This document shows positions 33,501-40,016 of a stretch of DNA of 64,000 nt, piece by piece. The stretch is taken from the NCBI GenBank assembly GCA_910586565.1, contig CAJUIT010000003.1, positions 62,001 to 126,000 of the forward strand, written 5' to 3'. The notes beneath the pieces were generated by a model. That model was given only the letters and a program-made list of their open reading frames with translations, was not told the DNA's origin and did no database searches. A program made the position numbers and the translations under genes. Within the stretch, counting starts at the first letter, position 1. Each line of letters starts with the position of its first letter. This DNA comes from an uncultured Muribaculaceae bacterium. Lineage in GTDB: Bacteria; Bacteroidota; Bacteroidia; Bacteroidales; Muribaculaceae.

Positions 33501-35022
33501 GTGTGATGGGACCCATTGAGATGACGGGCGACTTGGCTTCGGGCGATTTGAGGCCGGTCACAGTTGAGGTAACGCCATAGGTGTAGTCAACGCGCACTTC
33601 AGTTTCGGGAAGTTCGTCGGTGAGAGAGCGGGGAGTGCCGGTGAATTCCTCGGCCAGAACCTTATTATCGGGGTAGCGCACAATGCGGTAGGTGGCGTTG
33701 GAGTAGTCAACGTTACCGCCGTTAACACCTGTTGATGAGGGTGAGCTCCAGCTCAGAGTTACGGTGTTGCCCGAAACGGTGGCGGTGACAGTGGAAGCCT
33801 TGGGGGTATCGGGACCCACAAACTTGCGTGTGCCGTAGCTGTCGGATTCGCCTGCCTCGTTGGAGGTGGTGATTGTGAAATAATAGTTGTCGGGGGTCTC
33901 CAGAGTCACGGGAATCTCGGTGCGCTTGTAGCCGGCCTCGCAATCGCCTGTGGCAATCACGTCGCCGTTGGCGCGGAGGGTGTAGGTGAGCGGAGCGCCG
34001 GCCTCGAACGCTGTTCCGCCGGCAGTGGCGCGCGGTGTGTAGAAGTAGATTTTACCGCTCATTGATGAGCCGGAGAAGCTTGTCGACATCGACGAGACTT
34101 TTGCGGGTGCGTCGGGTGAGATTACTTTCTCGGGTTCGGGAACGAAAATGCCGCAGAGCTGCTCTTCGTTCAGAAGGTCGTAGAGCTTGGTGGCGGTGGC
34201 GGTTTTGATGTCGACTTCGTAGAGGCCGAAGTTGTCGTCGGTGGTAACCGACCAATACATCTTGTCGGTGGCGGTGTCGATGGTGGCATCGCCGAGATAG
34301 GTTGATTCAACACCTGTGGATCCCACGAGGGTCATTTCACCGTTGAGCAGGTTGACGGTGTAGAGGTCGCCGTTGCGCTCGATGGCATAGAGGGTGCCGT
34401 CGGAAGAGAACGCACAACCGCTCCAAGGGCGTTCGATGGGGCAGATGGTGCGTTTGATGCCGAAATAGGAGTAGTTCCACTCCACGAAGTTGTAGCCGTT
34501 GCGCTCGGCGTTGATGAAGCAGCCGTAGGCTTCGTCGCGGCGGGGCGAATAGGCCATTGTGGTGGCTACATATTCGATTTTGCCCGAAAAGGAGTCATAT
34601 TCGCTCCAATCGCTCATTTTGTATTCGAGGGTTCTGATTTCCTCAAATCCCATCATTTCCATGTAGCGGTTGGCGTAGTAGGAGCCGTTGGCTGCGATGC
34701 CGCCACCGCTTGCCATGATGCCGGAGGCAAGGCTTGTGGGGTTGTAGGAGCTTACGGGATAGCTCCACATGCCAATAACGTTGTCGGGATAAACAACACT
34801 TGCATAGACTGTTGTCTCGCCGTTGGCTGCTGCTTTCAGCGGAGCCTTGGCACGCGGAGCGGCCGGGGTTGAAGCGGCGGGAGCACCTGTGAATGCAGTT
34901 GAGTTTGAAGCCCTCAGACCGAGCAGTTCGGAGAGGGGTTTCTGTGCGAGGGGAGCGGCATTAAGCGATGCGGCGCTTAGAAATGCAATTACCCCCCCAA
35001 TTAGGGTAAAAGTTTTTCTCAT
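30559..35022 (-). CDS. Large secreted modular protein (FN3, choice-of-anchor J, Por-type tail)
   Basis: A 1487-residue protein. After a signal peptide (MRKTFTLIGGVIAFLSAASLNAAP) comes a beta-propeller-like region (about 60-310), fibronectin type III-like modules (about 390-500, 650-850, 1320-1400) and three choice-of-anchor-J-type jelly-rolls with the W-x-F pattern (FPAATALAGWTILDANGDGTLW; WSESFKNR; FTETFDAAESWTNNVDGW). A CARDB-like module lies near 1020-1120. The C-terminus (GEVSVFAADGRTVA ... GVFIVKAGNKTAKVVVK) resembles the type IX sorting tail. The start is the ATG at 35022; a GTG three bases earlier is also in frame. Confidence 0.85.
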   Translation of the reverse strand: MRKTFTLIGGVIAFLSAASLNAAPLAQKPLSELLGLRASNSTAFTGAPAASTPAAPRAKAPLKAAANGETTVYASVVYPDNVIGMWSYPVSSYNPTSLASGIMASGGGIAANGSYYANRYMEMMGFEEIRTLEYKMSDWSEYDSFSGKIEYVATTMAYSPRRDEAYGCFINAERNGYNFVEWNYSYFGIKRTICPIERPWSGCAFSSDGTLYAIERNGDLYTVNLLNGEMTLVGSTGVESTYLGDATIDTATDKMYWSVTTDDNFGLYEVDIKTATATKLYDLLNEEQLCGIFVPEPEKVISPDAPAKVSSMSTSFSGSSMSGKIYFYTPRATAGGTAFEAGAPLTYTLRANGDVIATGDCEAGYKRTEIPVTLETPDNYYFTITTSNEAGESDSYGTRKFVGPDTPKASTVTATVSGNTVTLSWSSPSSTGVNGGNVDYSNATYRIVRYPDNKVLAEEFTGTPRSLTDELPETEVRVDYTYGVTSTVTGLKSPEAKSPVISMGPITPPFEGTFPAATALAGWTILDANGDGTLWKYSSSYKLLEVYGSKGFDDWAITPAVKVRAGTSYPFTATLKTSNYYNETIEVMWGTEPTPEAMTNTLIEATEFKSYSALEFMGEISVKEAGKIYIGFHAKSAAPSNTIDLVSFTIGDGITAAAPAAPANLKAESPVDGTRQATLTFNVPDKTLGGDPLTDETKVTSVTIARDGELIATLTENIAAGAEVVYTDKADDLTLGTHLYTVIAINDKGEGPAAEAEVLVGARKPVAPEAAVMIEDGNTGKVTISWTPVTTDVEGNTFGADAVTYRVIDREYNVVADNVTENSVTITAVEEGEQAFCQFGVYAVTAGGESDKMAATAYKPVGTPYPTPWSESFKNRTISSIFGYNYIKGNSPWQFVSTQTDWGIQPQDGDGGFAYFECYGDLTALVTGKMDLEGLSNPAFSFYTYNFISSISAPSNQLELQVDNGDGEGFRPVEAVRVCETGEANQWNKVIIPLSDYEGQSVIFRIEPKTPQLAFYTLDNLRVSSYVDFNLSAAAITAPTVADVDKPFEVNVTVSNIGESTINNYTVELWINDEPVDFAEGSRIEPNTTKVLTFEETVTVLHGEYAEIKAVIVCDNDHVEVDNTTETVSVGIIAPAVPSVGDLSATSGAEGAVLTWSHPDESVAPGEPFTETFDAAESWTNNVDGWKMLDEDKIPVGGTNTTGFPCTNLQSWFVVNNQLQGIQEGTDPTRWNAHSGNQYIASEYVMRSNIAYQSDDWAITPRLHSHPHALSFYAKSFDPAYLESFEVLASSATTNIDDFTTIGSVVDVPNAWTQYRFKLPEGSKYAAIRSRSTDKYFLFIDDVTFIPADAAPAVLERAGYHVYRNGVRITDTPVTEPTFTDTKAQAGRDHSYFVTAVYDKGESRPSNTVSVTVSGLIDAASAAAGVNIRTIGNTLVVTGLTDGEVSVFAADGRTVAIAEAAQTVRIQLHTGVFIVKAGNKTAKVVVK

Positions 35023-35136
35023 CACGAGGTTATTATGTAATAAAAATTAATTGGTTTCTCGAAAACTGCTTTTGGAGAGATTGATTAAGAGCTTTTGAAA
35101 ATTGGATTTTACACTTGTTATAGAATCGTTTTGATG

Positions 35137-35167
35137 CAAATTTACAATTTTTAATAGCATTTGGCAA
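35137..35167 (-). promoter_or_regulatory. Promoter of the large secreted protein gene
   Basis: Minus-strand -7 box TAAATTTG at 35137-35144 and TTG at 35165-35167, 20 bp apart, with a leader of about 105 nt. From 35170 to 35440 I see no gene or structure. Confidence 0.65.
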
Positions 35168-35446
35168 GCTTTTGCTGAATATTTTGAGGTTTTTGTGCTC
35201 GATGCAGCGCTTAGGCTTGCAAAAGGGTATTATTGGCTGGTGGCGGAAGTGCACTTATTTCCAGGCCCCGTTAAATATTATGGTCTGTGTTGTTGCGGGG
35301 GAAAGAGATTATGGGGGAAGCGTTCTGGAGTGTCGGAAGTGTTAATGAATATTTACCAAATTATCGTTAATGGCTGAAAATGTAAAATAAGGTTAAATGC
35401 AACTGATTTTCTCCTCGAAAATTATGTTTTACAACAGCAAAGAGTA

Positions 35447-35454
35447 TATCTTTG
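35447..35454 (+). promoter_or_regulatory. Orphan -7 box
   Basis: TATCTTTG on the plus strand with no coding region downstream. A poor -33 box (TTTT at about 35427) is the only partner. Confidence 0.4.
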
Positions 35455-35460
35455 CATCAG

Positions 35461-35524
35461 TTTTTCATGGTATTAGATTTAAGGTAAGAAGATTATTCGT
35501 CGTGACGACGAGTAATTTTTTTTT
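35461..35524 (+). ncRNA. Candidate small RNA
   Basis: About 60 nt between an orphan -7 box (TATCTTTG, 35447-35454) and a terminator: arms ATTATTCGTCG and CGACGAGTAAT, loop TGA, then nine T ending at 35524. There is no plus-strand gene near. A six-codon frame (ATGGTATTAGATTTAAGG then TAA, 35467-35487) is inside. No known family is recognised. Confidence 0.35.
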
Positions 35525-35569
35525 GTGGGTATGCGAGGGGGGTAGTTTTTAGAGGCTGCGCGGTAGTGT

Positions 35570-35611
35570 CATTCGGCGTAGCCGCACGTAGAGCCGCCAT
35601 ATATGGCGGCT
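35570..35611 (-). repeat. Palindromic intergenic element, copy 3
   Basis: The flank CATTCGGCGTAGCCGCACGTAG precedes palindrome AGCCGCCATATATGGCGGCT (35592-35611), so the element is reversed relative to copies 1 and 2. Confidence 0.8.
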
Positions 35612-35755
35612 CGGGAAACGTGGTGGTTACAACCGGCGGGCTGCGCACGCCTCACTCCCGGACGATTGGATTCCCCCGACGCCTTCGCTGCGCTCCGGCG
35701 GCGGGGGTTACGAAGAAATCGGCGGGCTTCGCACGCCGGCTGAGGCAGGGGCTGC

Positions 35756-35796
35756 ATTCGGCTGAGCCGCACGTAGAGCCGCCATACATGGCGGCT
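35756..35796 (-). repeat. Palindromic intergenic element, copy 4
   Basis: CATTCGGCTGAGCCGCACGTAG followed by AGCCGCCATACATGGCGGCT (35777-35796). The centre is ATAC rather than ATAT or GTAT. Confidence 0.8.
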
Positions 35797-35840
35797 TGGG
35801 GGAAGAGGGTCCTTAATGACATTGTGGAGGGCAGGTTGCA

Positions 35841-35867
35841 AGCCGCCATGTATGGCGGCTCTACGTG
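35841..35867 (+). repeat. Palindromic intergenic element, copy 5 (partial flank)
   Basis: AGCCGCCATGTATGGCGGCT (35841-35860) followed by CTACGTG, after which the flank diverges. The 35525-35936 stretch is otherwise GC-rich spacer with no supported gene. Confidence 0.7.
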
Positions 35868-35936
35868 GTGGGGCAGGATTCGTGTGTGGGGGGTGTTGCA
35901 TCCGCCGGGTTGGCATGCGATAGGATAAAATTAAGC

Positions 35937-35963
35937 GGGGCGGCATGGATTCCATGCCGCCCC
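35937..35963 (-). terminator. Hairpin after the Skp-like gene
   Basis: GGGGCGGCATGG and CCATGCCGCCCC form a perfect 12-bp stem with a 3-nt loop, 27 bp past the stop codon. The T run is poor (GCTTAATTTTATCC on the minus side). Confidence 0.6.
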
Positions 35964-35989
35964 GTTGTGCTGTTTAGCTTTGGGAAGGA

Positions 35990-36628
35990 TTATTTCTTTT
36001 CGTCGGTGTCGGCTTTTGCCGTGGGGTTCGACTTTTTGTAGCGTGCGTTGAGGCCTTCGATGATGTCGTTGGTGATGTCGAGGGCGGGATTGAAGTGCTC
36101 GCCGGGAGCGAAAAGAAGAATGGCGTCGTAGTGACGTGTTTTGTTGTATTCGGCAAGGAAGTTGTTCACTGAATCGATGAATTCCTCCTGCTGACGGAGA
36201 GCCTCCTCCTGTGCGCGTGCCTGCAGAGAGCCGAGGTAGTTCTGTGCGGCCTGCTGCTTTTTGTTGAGCTCGGCCATGTCGGCGTTGTAGGATGCCTCGG
36301 AGAGGTAGCCGTTGTTCTGCATTTTCTGCTGGATGTTGGCAGCCATGCGGTTGAGCTCACCTTCGCGCGAACGCTGGGCGTTCTGCAACTCGGTCATAGT
36401 GCGCAGGTTGGCTTCGTTGAATGTTTTAACAAGCTCATAGTTCGACATCACCGAATCCATGTTGTAGTAGCGGATGTTGGTGGTGGGCTCGAACGATTCG
36501 CTTTCAACCTTCACTGTTTTCTTTGCGGTGTTTTCGGACGCTTCAGCGGTGGTTTCCTTAGTGTTGGAGCAGGCCGAACCCATCAGGAGAACGGCGAGTG
36601 AAGCGGCAGCGAATGCTGGTTTTTTCAT
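35990..36628 (-). CDS. OmpH/Skp-like lipoprotein
   Basis: A 212-residue exported protein. The signal MKKPAFAAASLAVLLMGSAC has a lipobox. A long helical Gln/Ala/Glu-rich middle (about residues 70-165) fits the coiled prongs of Skp/OmpH outer-membrane chaperones, and the start IRYYNMDSVMSNYELVKTF matches the short beta part. The C-terminus ends in a Lys/Asp tail. Bacteroidota carry several such proteins. The gene start overlaps the stop of a 57-residue membrane protein by ATGA, so translation is probably coupled. Confidence 0.8.
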   Translation of the reverse strand: MKKPAFAAASLAVLLMGSACSNTKETTAEASENTAKKTVKVESESFEPTTNIRYYNMDSVMSNYELVKTFNEANLRTMTELQNAQRSREGELNRMAANIQQKMQNNGYLSEASYNADMAELNKKQQAAQNYLGSLQARAQEEALRQQEEFIDSVNNFLAEYNKTRHYDAILLFAPGEHFNPALDITNDIIEGLNARYKKSNPTAKADTDEKK

Positions 36629-36798
36629 TGGTTTGAAAGATTGTTATTTCTTTTTTTATGTTTCGATTTGTTTTTGAGTGCGGGGAGGTCGTGGACATGC
36701 CCCGAGGGAAACTTGCCCCCTTTCACGAAAAGCGCTTTTACCCCCATTAACAGGATGGCTGCCAGAAGCAATGCCAGAGTGAGCATCAGCACTTTCAT
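36625..36798 (-). CDS. Small membrane protein (57 residues)
   Basis: A short gene with start ATG at 36796-36798 and a TGA that overlaps the ATG of the Skp-like gene. The protein is one helix (MKVLMLTLALLLAAILLMG) followed by VKALFVKGGKFPSGHVHD and a basic tail. The FxKGGKFPxxH motif resembles tiny Bacteroidales membrane proteins that I recall next to other genes, so the frame is probably real. A promoter-like TATATTTG (minus strand, plus coordinates 36822-36829) lies about 25 bp upstream. Function is unknown. Confidence 0.7.
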   Translation of the reverse strand: MKVLMLTLALLLAAILLMGVKALFVKGGKFPSGHVHDLPALKNKSKHKKRNNNLSNQ

Positions 36799-36821
36799 GT
36801 TGTTGAAATCTTAATTTGTCG

Positions 36822-36829
36822 CAAATATA
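36822..36829 (-). promoter_or_regulatory. -7 box for the small membrane protein gene
   Basis: TATATTTG on the minus strand, 24 bp before the ATG. The nearest -33-like TTG lies 22 bp away, slightly long. Confidence 0.5.
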
Positions 36830-36996
36830 GGAAAGTTACCTTACATTTTCGCAATATGTAAATTTTATTTTGTAACTTAGGCGGTGAGAAAGGGGTGATT
36901 TAACAGAATTTTCCATTCTCAAACTAATTTTAAACAAAGGCTTGCCCCTTGTTGTTTTTGGTGTGGATGTGCCTGAAACATCAACAAAACAATGCA

Positions 36997-37026
36997 AGCC
37001 GCCATGTATGGAGGCTCCACCGAATG
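36997..37026 (+). repeat. Palindromic intergenic element, copy 6 (degenerate)
   Basis: AGCCGCCATGTATGGAGGCT (one arm substitution) followed by CCACCGAATG, with the CTACGTGCGGC part of the flank missing. Confidence 0.7.
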
Positions 37027-37066
37027 ACCTCTAACAACTGAAAACTAAAAACTCAAAACTAAATAA
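37027..37066 (+). repeat. A/C-rich leader repeat before pepD
   Basis: ACCTCTAACAACTGAAAACT and onward: AAAACT-type units ending 3 bp before the pepD ATG, matching the tract before the gene at 15588. Confidence 0.55.
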
Positions 37067-37068
37067 CG

Positions 37069-38529
37069 ATGCAAGTAAAAGACCTCCAGCCCAAGGCTGT
37101 TTTCGAGATTTTCGATGCCATCACGAAAATCCCCCGTCCCTCAAAGAAAGAGGAGAAAATCCGCAAATATATCCTCGATTTCGCCAAAGAGCATGGTATT
37201 GACGCCCATGCCGATGAAATCGGAAACGTTATCATGCGCAAGCCCGCCACTCCGGGTCATGAAAATGCCCCCACAGTGATTCTGCAGGGCCACATGGATA
37301 TGGTGTGCGAAAGCAACGACAAGAGCTTCAACTTCGAGACTACCCCCATCACCACCATAGTTGACGGCGATTGGGTGCGTGCCGACGGAACAACCCTCGG
37401 TGCCGACAACGGCATAGGCGTTGCTGCCGCTCTGGCAATCATGACCGACGACACTCTGGTTCACGGTCCCCTCGAAGTGCTCATCACTATGGATGAGGAG
37501 ACCGGCATGACAGGTGCCAACAACCTCAAGAACGACGAGCTCACCGGCACTATCCTCATCAACCTCGACTCGGAGGATGACGCCGAAGTGTTTGTTGGTT
37601 GCGCCGGCGGCATCGACACCGTGGCAACGTTCAAATACAAACGTTCGATTGCACCCGCCGATTTCCACTATTTCCGTTTCGACGTGCGCAACGGTCTGGG
37701 CGGCCACTCGGGTGGCGACATCCATCTGGGTCGTGCCAATGCCAACCAGCTTGTTGCCCGCTTCCTGTTCAACCTCATGAAAAAATATGAGCTCACAGTC
37801 AGTGAAATCGACGGCGGCAACCTTCGCAACGCCATCCCCCGCGCAGCTCATGTGGTGTTTGGTGTTCACACTTCTAAAAAAGAGGATGTGCGCATCGAGT
37901 TCAACCGCTATGCCGCCGACATCGAGAAGGAATACAAAGGGCTCGAAACCACTATGGAGCTTAACCTCGAGACTGCCGACAAACCCGACTTCGCCGTTGA
38001 TTCGGCCACCACACGCAATCTCGTGCTGGCGCTTTACAGCGCTCCTCACGGCGTGATTTCGATGAGCCGCGACCTCGAAGGCCTGGTTGAGACCTCAACC
38101 AACCTCGCTTCGGTGAAGATGAAAGCCAACGACGAAATTATTGTCACCACATCGCAGCGTTCGTCGGTCGACTCGCGCAAATACGACATCGCCAACCGTG
38201 TGGAAGCTCTCTTCACCCTGGCAGGTGCTGTTGTTGAACATGGCGACGGCTACCCCGCATGGACTCCCAACATGGATTCAACAATCATGAAGCTCGCCTC
38301 CGACGCCTACGAGGAACTCTACGGCGTGCGTCCCGCAATCAAGGCTATCCACGCCGGTTTGGAATGCGCTCTGTTCCAGCAGAACTATCCCGGCCTCGAC
38401 ATGGTTTCGTTCGGCCCCACACTGCGCGACGTTCACTCCCCCTCCGAACGTATGCACATCCCTGCAGTTGAACGTTTCTGGCAGCAGCTTCGCCGCACCC
38501 TCGAGAAGGTTGCCGACATTAAAAAATAA
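37069..38529 (+). CDS. pepD: Aminoacyl-histidine dipeptidase (M20 family)
   Basis: A 486-residue cytosolic metallopeptidase that cleaves Xaa-His and related dipeptides. Metal-site motifs are visible: LQGHMDMVCE (about residues 74-83), TLGADNGIGVA (about 107-117), TMDEETGMTGA with the catalytic Glu, and NLDSEDDAEVFVGCAGG. The lid domain contains NGLGGHSGGDIHLGRANA. The C-terminal metal His region is near AIHAGLECALFQ. Length fits the family. Its leader carries the A/C-rich repeat and the palindrome. Confidence 0.95.
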   Translation: MQVKDLQPKAVFEIFDAITKIPRPSKKEEKIRKYILDFAKEHGIDAHADEIGNVIMRKPATPGHENAPTVILQGHMDMVCESNDKSFNFETTPITTIVDGDWVRADGTTLGADNGIGVAAALAIMTDDTLVHGPLEVLITMDEETGMTGANNLKNDELTGTILINLDSEDDAEVFVGCAGGIDTVATFKYKRSIAPADFHYFRFDVRNGLGGHSGGDIHLGRANANQLVARFLFNLMKKYELTVSEIDGGNLRNAIPRAAHVVFGVHTSKKEDVRIEFNRYAADIEKEYKGLETTMELNLETADKPDFAVDSATTRNLVLALYSAPHGVISMSRDLEGLVETSTNLASVKMKANDEIIVTTSQRSSVDSRKYDIANRVEALFTLAGAVVEHGDGYPAWTPNMDSTIMKLASDAYEELYGVRPAIKAIHAGLECALFQQNYPGLDMVSFGPTLRDVHSPSERMHIPAVERFWQQLRRTLEKVADIKK

Positions 38530-38558
38530 CTGCGGGTGCTCATGATGTAAATCAATAG

Positions 38559-39434
38559 ATGATGCACCTCCGCAACACAACGCTTTATTCACTACTGACA
38601 GCCGCATTGGTGTCGCTCGTCCCGCTGATGGGAAGTGCGACAGCCGGTGCGGCTGTCGGTGTGGAAGAGCCGGGTGCATGCACCCATCCGCTTCCGCCGC
38701 TCGCCCCCGATTCGGTGGCCGATTTCAAGTTGGGTTTCGATTTCGACCCCGAGGATGTGGAACTTTCCACATTCGACCCCGAAAACTGGCTCGACTCCAC
38801 CCTTGTTGAACCTTCGGTGAAATTGCCCGAAGGAAGGTTCTATACCCTCACCGACGACGACTACCGCGAAGTGGCCGAGGAGTTGGGGGTTGAAACAGCG
38901 GCGATTAAGGCTGTTGTCGATATCGAAGCGGGGCGCTCTCACCAGGGATTCTGGTCGCCCGGAAAGCCCTTGATTAACTTCGACCTCACGATGTATCGCA
39001 AATTCGCCCCGCGCTATGGTGTGTCGCTCAAAAAGGCGCAGAAATCGGCGCCGGTGATTTTTGCGCGTCCCGACACAAAGCGCTACGGGTCATATCAGGC
39101 AGCCCAGCAGGCACGCCTCGATGCCGCCTGCAACATCGAACGCCGGTCGGCGTTGGAGAGCACCTTCTGGGGGATGTTTCAGATTGGCGGATTCAACTGG
39201 CGCAAGTGCGGAGCTGAAAGTGTGGAGGATTTTGTGAATCTCATGAGCCGCTCGGAGCGCGACCAACTTGAGCTTTTTGCCCGGTTCATCGCCAATAACG
39301 GCATGCTCGACGACATCCGCAACAAGCGTTGGCTGAAGTTCGCATTGAAATATAACGGACCGAAAGCCAAGTCGCGCGGCTATCACACCCGCCTTGCGGC
39401 CTCCTACAAGCGTCATAAAGCCGCCGAAAAATAA
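38559..39434 (+). CDS. Secreted N-acetylmuramidase-domain protein
   Basis: A 291-residue exported protein. The signal MMHLRNTTLYSLLTAALVSLVPLMGSATAGA is followed by a linker, then a domain from about residue 95: DYREVAEELGVETAAIKAVVDIEAGR, here shortened to its key parts EAGR with the likely catalytic Glu, then SHQGFWSPGKP, and ESTFWGMFQIGGFNWRKCG. This matches the N-acetylmuramidase (DUF3380) lysozyme-like family that acts on peptidoglycan. It follows pepD by 29 bp on the same strand. Confidence is good for family, moderate for activity. Confidence 0.85.
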   Translation: MMHLRNTTLYSLLTAALVSLVPLMGSATAGAAVGVEEPGACTHPLPPLAPDSVADFKLGFDFDPEDVELSTFDPENWLDSTLVEPSVKLPEGRFYTLTDDDYREVAEELGVETAAIKAVVDIEAGRSHQGFWSPGKPLINFDLTMYRKFAPRYGVSLKKAQKSAPVIFARPDTKRYGSYQAAQQARLDAACNIERRSALESTFWGMFQIGGFNWRKCGAESVEDFVNLMSRSERDQLELFARFIANNGMLDDIRNKRWLKFALKYNGPKAKSRGYHTRLAASYKRHKAAEK

Positions 39435-39482
39435 CATGAAGTGTGAACCTCATCGGGCGGTTCGCCGTTCATGCATCATCGA

Positions 39483-39520
39483 CTAATAACTCAAAACTAA
39501 TAACTCAATACTAACAACTA
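39483..39520 (+). repeat. A/C-rich leader repeat before the DUF4491 gene
   Basis: CTAATAACTCAAAACTAATA and onward: AACTMA-type units ending 8 bp before the ATG at 39529. Confidence 0.5.
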
Positions 39521-39528
39521 CCCCTCCC

Positions 39529-39849
39529 ATGCATTTCACAGGTTTGCTGTTAGGTATCAGCACATTCCTTATCATTGGCATTTTTCACCCGGTTGTGGTG
39601 AAGTTTTATTATTGGTTCGGCACGCGTTGCTGGTGGTGGTTCCTTCTGTTGGGAATCGTTGCCGCCGGGGCGTCGCTTTTTGTTGAATCGATTTTCCCCC
39701 AGACTCTTCTCGGCGTTCTGGCATTCTCCTCATTCTGGACGGTGCGCGAAATCTTTGAGCAGCGCGACCGCGTTGCCAAAGGTTGGTTCCCGGCCAATCC
39801 AAAGCGGGAAGTCAGAAGTCAGAAATCAGAAGTCAGAAATCAGAAGTGA
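39529..39849 (+). CDS. DUF4491 family membrane protein with repeat-encoded tail
   Basis: A 106-residue membrane protein with three hydrophobic helices (GLLLGISTFLIIGIFHPVVV; WWWFLLLGIVAAGASLFVE; LGVLAFSSFWTVREIFEQR). This is the pattern of DUF4491, a small Bacteroidota family of unknown function. The last residues, EVRSQKSEVRNQK, are encoded by six 7-bp GAAGTCA-type units, and the stop codon TGA is formed within the last unit. The family core probably ends near GWFPANPK, so the array extends or replaces the native C-terminus. Confidence 0.8.
   Translation: MHFTGLLLGISTFLIIGIFHPVVVKFYYWFGTRCWWWFLLLGIVAAGASLFVESIFPQTLLGVLAFSSFWTVREIFEQRDRVAKGWFPANPKREVRSQKSEVRNQK
39808..39849 (+). repeat. Period-7 array inside the 3' end of the DUF4491 gene
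   Basis: Six units (GAAGTCA, GAAGTCA, GAAATCA, GAAGTCA, GAAATCA, GAAGTGA), 42 bp. Three units make 21 nt, so the encoded peptide repeats every seven residues. Confidence 0.85.
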
Positions 39850-39853
39850 GAGG

Positions 39854-39893
39854 TTCGGCGAAGCCGCACGTAGAGCCGCTATATATGGCGGCT
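39854..39893 (-). repeat. Palindromic intergenic element, copy 7
   Basis: TTCGGCGAAGCCGCACGTAG followed by AGCCGCTATATATGGCGGCT (one arm substitution), in reversed orientation and directly after the period-7 array. Confidence 0.8.
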
Positions 39894-39926
39894 TGATGAA
39901 GCTGTAAGCTATACAAAATCTATAAG

Positions 39927-39976
39927 AATAAGCCGATGGTGGCAAACTGCACGCAGTTTGCCACCATCGGCTTATT
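39927..39976. terminator. Bidirectional terminator between DUF4491 and ansA
   Basis: A near-perfect 24-bp stem, left arm containing AAGCCGATGGTGGCAAACTG and right arm its complement, with a tight CACG loop. It serves two convergent genes. Confidence 0.85.
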
Positions 39977-40016
39977 TCTGTTATCTGTGGATGTTTCTGA
40001 TGGATGCGGGGCCTTG

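Noticed and set aside
35566..35928. A 120-codon plus-strand frame in the 35.5-35.9 kb gap
   Set aside because: It reads through three copies of the palindromic element and has no other support.
39808..39849. CRISPR-like array
   Set aside because: Units are 7 bp with no spacers; these are short tandem repeats.
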